From Pseudomonadota bacterium (GTDB taxonomy: Bacteria; Pseudomonadota; Gammaproteobacteria; Steroidobacterales; Steroidobacteraceae), in contig CANFSB010000016.1 of the NCBI GenBank assembly GCA_947449495.1, forward strand, positions 1-32,306: DNA of 32,306 bases. Direction: 5' to 3'. A program made the position numbers and the translations under genes. How positions within the stretch are numbered: the stretch's first letter is position 1; every line of letters starts with the position of its first letter. The notes beneath the pieces are model-generated. The model was not told the origin of the DNA. It saw nothing but the letters and a program-made list of their open reading frames with translations, and searched no databases. Shown one piece after another: positions 8,051-15,157 of this stretch.

Positions 8051-9502
8051 TCATTTGGAAGTCTCCACGATCCAAGTGTCCTTGCTGCCACCACCCTGCG
8101 ACGAGTTGACCACTAACGAGCCACGACGCATCGCAACGCGCGTCAAACCACCCATCGTGACTTGAACCTCGCTGCCGGACAGAATAAACGGCCGCAGATC
8201 AACATGCCGCGGCTCGATCTGCTGATCGATGAGCGTGGGCACGGTGGACAATTGCAACACGGGCTGTGCGATGTAGTTGCGCGGATTGGCACGCACTAGT
8301 AACGCGAACTCTTCGCGCTCCTGTTCGGTGGAACGTGGGCCCATCAACATGCCATAGCCACCGGACTCGTTAGTCGGCTTGACTACAAGGTTGGCAAGGT
8401 TGGCCAACACAAACTGCAGCTGATCCGGCTCGGCGCACAGATACGACGGCACGTTGGGAAGGATGGCCTCTTCACCAAGGTAATAACGGATCATGGCGGG
8501 CACAAAGGTATAGACCAGCTTGTCGTCCGCCACACCGGCACCGGGCGCATTGGCCAACGCAACCTTGCCGGCACGCCATGCGCGCAGCAGACCCGGCACG
8601 CCCAGTGTCGAGTCCGGCCGGAACGCTTCAGGGTCCAGGAACAGATCATCGATGCGACGATAGATGACATGCACGCGCGACCAGCCATCAATGGTACGCA
8701 TGTGCACGCAATCATCTTTATCGACAACCAGATCACGCCCCTCAACCAGTTCGCAGCCCATCTGCTGCGCCAGATAGGCGTGCTCAAAATACGCAGAGTT
8801 GTAGATGCCCGGCGTGAGCACCACCACCTCGGGCTTGTCTATGCCGGGCGGCGCAATGGCGCGCAGCATGTCGTACAGCTGCGAGGGATAATCATCGACC
8901 GGCAGGATAGTGTTCTCTTCGAACAGCTCCGGGAACACGCGTTTGATGACTTGGCGATTCTCCAGCATGTAAGACACACCAGAGGGCACACGCAGGTTGT
9001 CTTCAAGCACGTACATGGTGCCATCGGCACCCCGTACCAGATCCGAACCACAGATATGCGCCCACACACCCAGCGGCGGATTGATGCCGACACACTGACT
9101 GCGGAAGTTGACCGAATCGGCCAAGTACTGGCGCGGGAACACACCGTCATTAACGATACGTTGCGCGTGGTAAATATCGTCGATGAACAGATTCAGTGCG
9201 CGCGCCCGCTGACGCAGGCCCGCATCGATGCGCCGCCATTCGGCCGCTTCGATGACCCTGGGGATAATGTCCAGAGGCCAGGCGCGGTCGATGGAGCCGC
9301 CTTCCTCGTGATAGACCGTAAAGGTAATGCCCATAGCCTTCACGGCCGCTTCAGCAGCCTTCTGGCGAACAGTCAGTTCGCTGATTCCCAGCGACTCCAG
9401 ATGGCGGGCAACGGCCTCTGCACCATGACGGGGCGCACCACCGGGCGCGATGAGTTCATCGTGGTGCGGCGCAGCAGGGTAATCGGTCCAACGGATTGCC
9501 AT
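8051..9502 (-). CDS. Circularly permuted type 2 ATP-grasp protein (DUF404/DUF407)
   Basis: 483 residues matching the circularly permuted ATP-grasp type 2 family over its full length. Recognisable stretches are YHEEGGSIDRAWPLDIIPR, VWAHICGSDLVRGADGTMY, VLEDNLRVPSGVSYMLENR, LTPGIYNSAYFEHAYLAQQ and the C-terminal KPTNESGGYGMLMGP loop, which supplies nucleotide contacts in this fold. The family is predicted to join a carboxylate to an amine with ATP; comparative genomics places it in a peptide-synthesis-like system with alpha-E proteins. The ATG at 9502 has only a weak ribosome-binding site, but the family N-terminus begins close to it. The gene is first in its two-gene unit; the 69 bases before it separate it from the ligB-like gene. 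Confidence 0.92.
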   Translation of the reverse strand: MAIRWTDYPAAPHHDELIAPGGAPRHGAEAVARHLESLGISELTVRQKAAEAAVKAMGITFTVYHEEGGSIDRAWPLDIIPRVIEAAEWRRIDAGLRQRARALNLFIDDIYHAQRIVNDGVFPRQYLADSVNFRSQCVGINPPLGVWAHICGSDLVRGADGTMYVLEDNLRVPSGVSYMLENRQVIKRVFPELFEENTILPVDDYPSQLYDMLRAIAPPGIDKPEVVVLTPGIYNSAYFEHAYLAQQMGCELVEGRDLVVDKDDCVHMRTIDGWSRVHVIYRRIDDLFLDPEAFRPDSTLGVPGLLRAWRAGKVALANAPGAGVADDKLVYTFVPAMIRYYLGEEAILPNVPSYLCAEPDQLQFVLANLANLVVKPTNESGGYGMLMGPRSTEQEREEFALLVRANPRNYIAQPVLQLSTVPTLIDQQIEPRHVDLRPFILSGSEVQVTMGGLTRVAMRRGSLVVNSSQGGGSKDTWIVETSK

Positions 9503-9571
9503 ACGACTTATCTTGCATCATCCGTGCCGGTTTGGTCGCGCCCGCAGCCGTGAACTTTGGTAACTGCCCTG

Positions 9572-10393
9572 TCAGGCCACCGTCATGCGGGCGACCGTAC
9601 ATCCGACGGCGAAGATGGGAATGGGCTCATAGCAATAGAGCTGTCCGGTCTGCCCCTCAGTGGCGGCAGCCACCGACAGGAAGGTGCGAATCTCGAAGCC
9701 GCCTTGGCCTGCTTCGCGGTGCGTTTGAGCATCGGTATAACCCAGCAGCGCAGTGCGGTCATTGGCCAGAAAGCGCTGCAAGAACTGCTGATCCCACTCC
9801 ACGTTGATCTTTCCAGAATCCGGGGTCGCCGGCCAATGCGAAATACCGCCGGTCCCCACCAATGCGATACGTTCCGGAATCGCGTCGCAGGCGTCACGCA
9901 GCGCCTTGCCGAATGCCCAGGCCCGGTGCAGCGGAATCAGCGGCGGGCCCTGACAATTGATGTTGACGGGTATAACGGGCAAATCGTAGCGCGGGGTCAG
10001 GAAATGCAACGGCACCATGATGCCGTGATCAAACTTCCACTCCTCGGCATAAGCCACATCACAGCTCTGCATGACCCGCTCGATCAGTACGCGTGACAGC
10101 GCAGCGTTGCCGGGAATCCGTCGCCGCTTTATTGCCAGCCACTGCTCATCTTCGATGGGACCTTCATAATGATCGGACATGCCGATACACAGCGAGGGCA
10201 TGTTGTTCATGAAGAAATTGGCAAAGTGCTCTGCACCCACCACGATCAGCGCATCCGGACGGGTCTCCTCCATCTCCAGACGCAACCGATCCAGCGCGGC
10301 ATAGAACCTGTCCCGTGCCGCAGGCTCTGCCCGCTGCGCCCGGCCGGTAATCCCCGGTGCATGGCTGACGACGCCAGCAAACACCAGACTCAT
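9572..10393 (-). CDS. LigB-type extradiol ring-cleavage dioxygenase, catalytic (beta) subunit
   Basis: 273 residues, class III extradiol dioxygenase (LigB superfamily). The expected Fe(II) ligands are visible: H11 in VVSHAPGI, H56 in VVGAEHFANFF and E234 in GGFEIRTFLS. A likely acid-base histidine is H186 in TGGISHWP. In the family these cleave catechols next to the hydroxyl pair (2,3- or 4,5-cleavage). The start is the ATG at 10393, in a 4-base overlap with the LigA-like stop; longer versions would run through that gene. Downstream partners HpaE and HpaF point to homoprotocatechuate (3,4-dihydroxyphenylacetate) or a close analogue as substrate, giving the semialdehyde that HpaE oxidises. Sequence alone would also fit protocatechuate or gallate cleavage. 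Confidence 0.88.
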   Translation of the reverse strand: MSLVFAGVVSHAPGITGRAQRAEPAARDRFYAALDRLRLEMEETRPDALIVVGAEHFANFFMNNMPSLCIGMSDHYEGPIEDEQWLAIKRRRIPGNAALSRVLIERVMQSCDVAYAEEWKFDHGIMVPLHFLTPRYDLPVIPVNINCQGPPLIPLHRAWAFGKALRDACDAIPERIALVGTGGISHWPATPDSGKINVEWDQQFLQRFLANDRTALLGYTDAQTHREAGQGGFEIRTFLSVAAATEGQTGQLYCYEPIPIFAVGCTVARMTVA

Positions 10394-10698
10394 GACAGGC
10401 TCCCGGCCGCCACATACAAACCAGTTCGCACCGCGCCATGCTGCGCCAAGCCGTCGCGCATCGCCTTGATGTACGCATCCCATTCAAAGCCGCGCAGAGC
10501 CGCGTAGTGCATCAGCAATTGACCGTTGACGCCCATGACATACATCAAGCCGATATCCGGCTGCTCGATGGCCTGCAACTCTTCAGCAGTCAACTCATAG
10601 GTGGCCAGCACAGCAGCGCGGTCTGCAACAAAGCGCTGGCGATGTTCGGGACTTCTGTTGAGCTCATAGATGAGCTTCTGCACCTGATACAGACTCAT
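10390..10698 (-). CDS. LigA-type small (alpha) subunit of ring-opening dioxygenase
   Basis: 102 residues, the usual size of a free LigA-domain subunit. It begins MSLYQVQKLIYELNRSPEH and continues with helices containing YELTAEELQAIEQPDIGLMY and GVNGQLLMHYAALRGF, which fits the LigA helical fold. In protocatechuate 4,5-dioxygenase this subunit caps the active site of LigB and contributes to substrate selectivity. The start is the ATG at 10698, 10 bases after the HpaE stop; upstream extension would run into hpaE. Overlap with the LigB start (ATGA) implies translational coupling and equal stoichiometry. In known homoprotocatechuate clusters the HpaD dioxygenase works without a separate LigA, so its presence here is unusual. 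Confidence 0.85.
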   Translation of the reverse strand: MSLYQVQKLIYELNRSPEHRQRFVADRAAVLATYELTAEELQAIEQPDIGLMYVMGVNGQLLMHYAALRGFEWDAYIKAMRDGLAQHGAVRTGLYVAAGSLS

Positions 10699-10708
10699 GA
10701 CGGGTGCC

Positions 10709-12238
10709 TTAAGTCTTGCCGATGGTGGGGACGCGATGCTGGTCCAGCGCCACGCAGACATTCTTCGTCTCCATATAGAAATCGAAGCTGAAATCACCGC
10801 CATCGCGACCGATCCCACTGGCCTTCATGCCGCCAAAGGGCGCCGGCAGATGGCGATTGTTCTCGCTGTTAATCCACACCATGCCGGCATCCAGATCGCG
10901 CGCCAGACGCATAGCCCGGCCCACATCACCAGTCCAAGCATAAGCGGCTAAGCCATAGCGCACACCGTTGGCCAGTGCGATAGCCTCGGCTTCGTCAGCA
11001 AAGCCCAGCGCGGTGAGCACCGGCCCGAAGATTTCTTCCTGTGCGATGCGCATGTCGGGACGGGCATCGGCAAACAAAGTCGGCTCAACGGCATTGCCCT
11101 GTGGCAACGCTGCGCTGCGCTGGCCGCCTGCCAACACGGTGGCACCTTCTTCCCTACCGATCTGCAGGTACTCGCACACCTTGGCCAGGTGCCGCGGGTG
11201 AATCAGCGGTCCGACCTCCGTGTTGGGATCTAACGGATGACCGACCTTGATGCGCGCTACGCGCTCTGCCAAACGCTTGAGGAAGCTCTCACGAATACCG
11301 TGCTGCACCAGCAATCGACTTGAGGAAGTACAACGTTCACCGTTGAGGCTGTAGATCATGAACAGCACTGCTTCCAGCGCGCGGTCCAAATCAGCGTCAT
11401 CAAACACCAATACGGGGTTCTTGCCGCCCAACTCAAAGTGCACGCGCTTGAGCGTCTCGGACCCCTGCCGCAAGATACGGCTGCCGGTAGAGGATTCGCC
11501 CACAAAGGCGACAGCTTTAATGGCCTCGTGTTCCGTCAGCAATTTGCCCGACACTTCGCCGGTGCCATTGACCAGATTAAGCACACCCGGCGGCAGACCT
11601 GCCTCGCTGGCGAGCTTTGTAAGATACATGGCCGTGAGGGGACTCCACTCAGCAGGCTTGTGTACCACTGTGCATCCGGCCGCCAAAGCCGGTGCGATCT
11701 TCCAGGTCGACAGCATGAACGGCGTGTTCCACGGCGTGATCACCGCCACCGGTCCAATGGGCTGACGCAGCGTGAAGTTCATGTGCTGCTCAGCAGGCAA
11801 CGACATGCCATCACGGGCACTGCCGCACAGGTCAGCAAAAAACCTAAAGTTCTCTGCACCGCGAATGGCCGCCTGGCTCATGAAGCGCAACGGTTGGCCG
11901 GTGTCATAGGACTCGAGCAGCGAAATCTGCCGGCTGTGGGCCACGATAAGGTTGGCCACCGCGTGTAGCAATTCGCGGCGCCTGGCGCCGGACAGTGCTC
12001 GCCAGGCAGGAAAGGCTGCCTCTGCGGCACGCGCCGCCGCATCAACCTGCGTCGCACCACCCTCCCAGACCTGACCGATGGGACTGTTATCGATGGGCGT
12101 GTGATTGGTGAACAGACCGTCACCTGCTGCAACACTCTGCCCGTTGATGAAGTGCCCCAGTGGCGCATTGGTATACGCGGTCAGCAAGGGCTGTAGATCA
12201 GCCAGATTATCGGCGAGTGTTCCGGCAGGTGCGGCCAT
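10709..12238 (-). CDS. hpaE: 5-carboxymethyl-2-hydroxymuconate semialdehyde dehydrogenase (HpaE-like)
   Basis: A 509-residue NAD(P)+-dependent aldehyde dehydrogenase. Catalytic residues fit the family: N171 in ITPWNTPFM, E269 in HFELGGKNPV and nucleophile C303 in SLNGERCTSSSR. The phrase around the catalytic cysteine, and VKASG..GRDGG..SF with METKNVCVAL at the C-terminus, resemble E. coli HpaE closely as I recall it. It oxidises the meta-cleavage product of homoprotocatechuate to 5-carboxymethyl-2-hydroxymuconate. The start ATG at 12238 lies 5 bases after the hpaF stop, so the two are co-expressed. An N-terminal extension of about 25 residues relative to E. coli HpaE is present. 2-Hydroxymuconic semialdehyde dehydrogenase is the main alternative, made less likely by the adjacent isomerase. 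Confidence 0.87.
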   Translation of the reverse strand: MAAPAGTLADNLADLQPLLTAYTNAPLGHFINGQSVAAGDGLFTNHTPIDNSPIGQVWEGGATQVDAAARAAEAAFPAWRALSGARRRELLHAVANLIVAHSRQISLLESYDTGQPLRFMSQAAIRGAENFRFFADLCGSARDGMSLPAEQHMNFTLRQPIGPVAVITPWNTPFMLSTWKIAPALAAGCTVVHKPAEWSPLTAMYLTKLASEAGLPPGVLNLVNGTGEVSGKLLTEHEAIKAVAFVGESSTGSRILRQGSETLKRVHFELGGKNPVLVFDDADLDRALEAVLFMIYSLNGERCTSSSRLLVQHGIRESFLKRLAERVARIKVGHPLDPNTEVGPLIHPRHLAKVCEYLQIGREEGATVLAGGQRSAALPQGNAVEPTLFADARPDMRIAQEEIFGPVLTALGFADEAEAIALANGVRYGLAAYAWTGDVGRAMRLARDLDAGMVWINSENNRHLPAPFGGMKASGIGRDGGDFSFDFYMETKNVCVALDQHRVPTIGKT

Positions 12239-12243
12239 GGTCG

Positions 12244-12639
12244 TTACTCCTTGCTAAGACGAGCCAGACGCTCGTGCAGATTGTTCTTCTTGAAGCTGAA
12301 CTGCGGATCGATCTCCTGCATCTCTGCAGAGATAGCCAGCGGCGTGCAATCCTGAATCGGCTGCAGATAGGCAGTAAGCGCAGCAAATATCGCCTCAGCC
12401 GCTGTGCGGCGCGTTTCGATACTGCGGCCATGACCGACTCGCATGGTCAGATGCACAAAGGCGTTGTCGGTGTCGCCATCGGCCACCCTGTAGACGTCCC
12501 GACGCATAGCGCGCGTACGGGCCCCGCCCACGGGAAAGACGCCGGTAGCAATGGCCGCAGCATGCAAGGTGTCGACCAGCTTGCGGATCTGGATTTCCGG
12601 TTCCAAGTTGGCTGAGTACTCAATGAGCAGATGCGGCAC
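12244..12639 (-). CDS. hpaF: 5-carboxymethyl-2-hydroxymuconate delta-isomerase
   Basis: 131 residues, aligning end to end with E. coli HpaF/CHMI: an N-terminal MPHLLIEYSANLEPE, a central DNAFVHLTMRVGHGRS with the basic-residue loop, and a C-terminal FSFKKNNLHERL. It is a trimeric tautomerase-fold enzyme that isomerises 5-carboxymethyl-2-hydroxymuconate to 5-oxo-pent-3-ene-1,2,5-tricarboxylate. The start codon is GTG at 12639; this choice is strongly supported because catalysis uses the N-terminal proline exposed after Met removal, and proline is residue 2 here. An AGGGGG ribosome-binding site lies 6 bases before it. It is the first gene of the minus-strand arm hpaF-hpaE-ligA-ligB and shares a 63-base divergent control region with the aldolase gene. 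Confidence 0.93.
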   Translation of the reverse strand: MPHLLIEYSANLEPEIQIRKLVDTLHAAAIATGVFPVGGARTRAMRRDVYRVADGDTDNAFVHLTMRVGHGRSIETRRTAAEAIFAALTAYLQPIQDCTPLAISAEMQEIDPQFSFKKNNLHERLARLSKE

Positions 12640-12702
12640 GTTGACCCCCTAGGCCTAAGCCATTAACCTGTTAAGTATACCGACAACCGAGGGATTTCAA
12701 CC
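12640..12702. promoter_or_regulatory. Divergent control region with palindrome TTAACCTGTTAA
   Basis: The 63 bases between hpaF (-) and the aldolase gene (+) must hold both promoters. TTAAC and GTTAA (12663-12667 and 12670-12674) form a perfect inverted repeat with a 2-base centre. On the minus strand TATACT (12674-12679) is a good -10 that touches the palindrome's edge; a possible -35, GGTTGA, lies 17 bases farther at 12697-12702. A second palindrome, TAGGCCTA, sits at 12650-12657. A repressor on the first palindrome would block the minus promoter and probably the plus one. HpaR, encoded at 14461, is the obvious candidate. Confidence 0.5.
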
Positions 12703-13611
12703 ATGACCACCGATCTTTCACGCCTGCGCGGCTCTATTCCCCCTCTGGTAACGCCCTTTAAAGACGGCGAAGTCGATTACGCGGCCTACGAGCAACTGCT
12801 GGAACGTCAGGTGGCCGAGGGCTCGCATGGCGTGCTGATCAATGGCACCAGCGCCGAGCCTTCCACCCTCACCACTGCAGAACGCAATCACCTAGTGGAT
12901 GTCGCAGTACGGGTGGTGGCCGGGCGCATTCCGGTGGTCGCCGCTACCGGATCGCAGTCGCTTGCCGAATCGCGGGAATTGACTCAGCACGCCGTAAAGG
13001 CCGGGGCCGATTCACTACTGATCGTGACGCCTTATTACATCAGGCCGCCGCAGCGCGGTCTGGTTGCCTATTACCAGGAGTTGGCAGCACTGCATGACGT
13101 GCCATGGATGATCTATCACATCCCCGGCCGTACCGCAGTTAGCGTCACACTCGACAGCCTCAAAGCGCTGCGCGACAGCTGTCCGCAGTTTGTGGGTATG
13201 AAACACGCCTCCACCGATCTGGCGTTTGTCAGCGAGTGTTTTGCCGCACTGGGCAGTGACTTCAAAGTGTTCGTCGGCTTGGAAGAGCTCAGCTATCCGA
13301 TGATGGCACTGGGTGCCTGCGGCCTGATGAACGCAGTGGGCAATCTGCGCCCGCGCGTGCTGGCGGACCTGTGTGATGCCGTGTGGGCCAGCGACATGGC
13401 CCGTGGCCTGGCGCTGCACCAGAGCCTGCTGGAGATCAATCAAGCCGTGTTCTTTGATACCAACCCGATCCCCATCAAATACATGATGAAGCGCCTGGGC
13501 CTGTTGCCGCGCAACGAACATAGACTGCCCATGGTGCCGGCTACGGCAGAATTGGAAACCAAGCTCGACGGCGTGCTGCGACGAGTAGGCATGCTCGCGG
13601 GCAACGCATGA
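12703..13611 (+). CDS. DapA-family aldolase, probable 2,4-dihydroxyhept-2-ene-1,7-dioate aldolase
   Basis: 302 residues, a class I (Schiff-base) pyruvate aldolase of the dihydrodipicolinate synthase superfamily. The active-site lysine K167 is in FVGMKHAS, the tyrosine Y138 in MIYHIPGRT, and the pyruvate-carboxylate loop is NGTSAEPSTLT (DapA has GTTGE here). A DapA offshoot is known in homoprotocatechuate clusters that lack HpaI. It is thought to cleave 2,4-dihydroxyhept-2-ene-1,7-dioate into pyruvate and succinic semialdehyde, the retro form of a DapA-like condensation. Position between hpaF and hpaR supports this over lysine synthesis. The ATG at 12703 has GAGGGA 8 bases upstream. It overlaps the FAH gene by 4 bases. 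Confidence 0.82.
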   Translation: MTTDLSRLRGSIPPLVTPFKDGEVDYAAYEQLLERQVAEGSHGVLINGTSAEPSTLTTAERNHLVDVAVRVVAGRIPVVAATGSQSLAESRELTQHAVKAGADSLLIVTPYYIRPPQRGLVAYYQELAALHDVPWMIYHIPGRTAVSVTLDSLKALRDSCPQFVGMKHASTDLAFVSECFAALGSDFKVFVGLEELSYPMMALGACGLMNAVGNLRPRVLADLCDAVWASDMARGLALHQSLLEINQAVFFDTNPIPIKYMMKRLGLLPRNEHRLPMVPATAELETKLDGVLRRVGMLAGNA

Positions 13612-14477
13612 AGCTGCTGAGCTTTAGCCATCAGGGCAAGGCCAGTTGGGGCGCGTTACAGGGCGATCGCATACTCGATCTAGGCAGCCACTTTGCCGGC
13701 CGTTACCCAGATCTACGGGCATTGCTCAGCGCCGATGCAGTGGAGCAAGCGCGCGCAGCGGTGAGCAGTGTGCCTGCAAGCCTGTCGCAGGCCGATATTG
13801 TGTGGCTGCCCACCATCCCCAATCCAGACAAGATCCTGTGCATCGGCGTCAATTACGCAGAACGCAACGCCGAATATAAAGACGCATCGGATCTACCCAA
13901 ATATCCCAGCGTATTCATCCGCACACCCGGCTCGCTGGTGGGGCACCTTCAAGCGGTTGTACGCCCGCCCGAATCACCGCAACTGGATTACGAGGGCGAA
14001 ATCACACTGGTGGTGGGACGTGCGGGTCGACGCATCGCCGAGGCTGATGCTCACCTTTATATCGCAGGACTGACGATCATGAACGAGGGCACCGTGCGTG
14101 ACTGGCTGCGCCACGGCAAGTTCAACGTCACCCAAGGCAAGAACTTCAATGCCAGCGGTGCCGTCGGTCCCTGGATGGTCACCGCCGACGAACTGGGAGA
14201 TTGTTGCGCACCGCGTAGTTTGCAAACTCACGTCAATGGCGACCTGCGCCAAGACGACAACACCGCAAGACTGATGTTTCCGTTCCGGCGGCTGATTGCT
14301 TACCTGTCAACCTTCACGCAGCTATTGCCGGGCGACCTGATTGCAACCGGCACGCCTACTGGCGCAGGTATACATCACACGCCGCCGAAGTTTCTTGTCC
14401 CGGGTGACACCGTGACGGTGGAGGTAGAGGGCGTTGGACAACTGATCAACAGCGTACGGGATGAAAACCGTGACTGA
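13608..14477 (+). CDS. FAH-family isomerase/decarboxylase/hydratase of the homoprotocatechuate branch (HpaG-like)
   Basis: 289 residues: an N-terminal small domain (about 1-75) and the FAH catalytic domain. Metal ligands appear as the paired glutamates in YEGEITLVVG and an acidic residue in IMNEGTVRDW, where many relatives have Asp. KNFNASGAVGPW and ATGTPTGAGI complete the active site. In this context it most likely decarboxylates and isomerises 5-oxo-pent-3-ene-1,2,5-tricarboxylate (HpaG role), or hydrates the resulting oxo-heptenedioate (HpaH role); both reactions are done by this fold. Only one copy is present in this arm, so one step is unassigned unless it is bifunctional or another FAH protein helps. 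The start overlaps the aldolase stop (ATGA). Confidence 0.8.
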   Translation: MKLLSFSHQGKASWGALQGDRILDLGSHFAGRYPDLRALLSADAVEQARAAVSSVPASLSQADIVWLPTIPNPDKILCIGVNYAERNAEYKDASDLPKYPSVFIRTPGSLVGHLQAVVRPPESPQLDYEGEITLVVGRAGRRIAEADAHLYIAGLTIMNEGTVRDWLRHGKFNVTQGKNFNASGAVGPWMVTADELGDCCAPRSLQTHVNGDLRQDDNTARLMFPFRRLIAYLSTFTQLLPGDLIATGTPTGAGIHHTPPKFLVPGDTVTVEVEGVGQLINSVRDENRD

Positions 14478-14925
14478 CCGGGTATCGCGCGACTTTGACC
14501 GCTCGCTACCCATGTCTTTGCTGCGTGCACGCGAGGCAGTCACCACGCCCTTCAGGCCAGTGTTCCGACGCCATGGCATCAACGATCCGCAATGGCGGGT
14601 GTTGCGCGTACTGGCAGAGCACCCACAACTAGGAGCCAGTGAGTTGGCACGCCAGGCGGCGGTGTTGTCGCCTAGCCTGTCGCGCATTCTGCCGGTGATG
14701 GAGGCACGTGGCCTGCTGCGGCGCGAGGCCACTGCAGACGATCAACGTCGCTCGATGATCTGTTTCGAGCCAGCCGGTCGCCGGTTTTTTGAGAAGGTTC
14801 TGTTGGATATCGAGCCGATCTACGCGCAACTGGATGCGGTGTTCGGCCAATCTCGACTGCAGTCGCTGCATGTCGAGCTAGAGGCCCTACGGCAGGCCTT
14901 ATCGCCGCGGCGCAAAAGCGCCTGA
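14461..14925 (+). CDS. hpaR: Homoprotocatechuate degradation regulator HpaR (MarR family)
   Basis: 154 residues. The segment SLPMSLLRAREAVTTPFRP followed by DPQWRVLRVLAEHPQLGASE and the recognition helix SPSLSRILPVMEARGLL follows E. coli HpaR closely (LLQAREA...FRP...QQWRI.R.LAE). HpaR represses the homoprotocatechuate meta-operon and is relieved by pathway aromatic acids. The ATG at 14461 overlaps the end of the FAH gene by 17 bases; a GTG at 14470 is an alternative start with GGGAT upstream. The 3' end converges with fdsD 4 bases away. A GGCGC-AAAA-GCGCC hairpin (14909-14922) lies over the last codons but has no T-run. The presumed target is the divergent region at 12640-12702. Confidence 0.9.
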   Translation: MKTVTDRVSRDFDRSLPMSLLRAREAVTTPFRPVFRRHGINDPQWRVLRVLAEHPQLGASELARQAAVLSPSLSRILPVMEARGLLRREATADDQRRSMICFEPAGRRFFEKVLLDIEPIYAQLDAVFGQSRLQSLHVELEALRQALSPRRKSA

Positions 14926-14929
14926 GGCG

Positions 14930-15157
14930 TCAGAGCGGGCGCGGACCCGGCGGCACTAGCAACTTGACCGCAGCCAGTGCGCTGGCCGTAAAGCCTGCTT
15001 CACTGGCAGCAGCCTGGGCAATGATTCCAGTGCGCATGCGCGGATCCCAGAAGCGGGTGATGTGACTGGCTATCTGTGCAGGCGCATCGGCTCCGGCTTC
15101 GGAATCGAAGAAGGCGCTGATGTCGTTGGCCATGCGGATCAAGTGTTCGGTGTTCAT
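14930..15157 (-). CDS. fdsD: Formate dehydrogenase subunit delta
   Basis: 75 residues, matching the small FdsD family: MNTEHLIRMANDISAFFDS at the start, then ASHITRFWDPRMR in the centre, the family's signature. FdsD is a small protein needed for assembly or stability of the soluble, molybdenum-containing NAD+-dependent formate dehydrogenase; its precise role is not settled. It is the last gene of the operon, starting in a 4-base overlap with fdhD, and ends tail-to-tail against hpaR. Confidence 0.9.
   Translation of the reverse strand: MNTEHLIRMANDISAFFDSEAGADAPAQIASHITRFWDPRMRTGIIAQAAASEAGFTASALAAVKLLVPPGPRPL

Noticed and set aside
10699-10818. Longer start for the LigA-like gene
   Set aside because: It would overlap the end of hpaE by 110 bases; the ATG at 10698 matches the usual LigA N-terminus and follows the hpaE stop closely.
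14909-14922. Bidirectional terminator between hpaR and fdsD
   Set aside because: The GGCGC-AAAA-GCGCC hairpin lies inside the last hpaR codons and has no T-run on either strand, so the call would be speculative.
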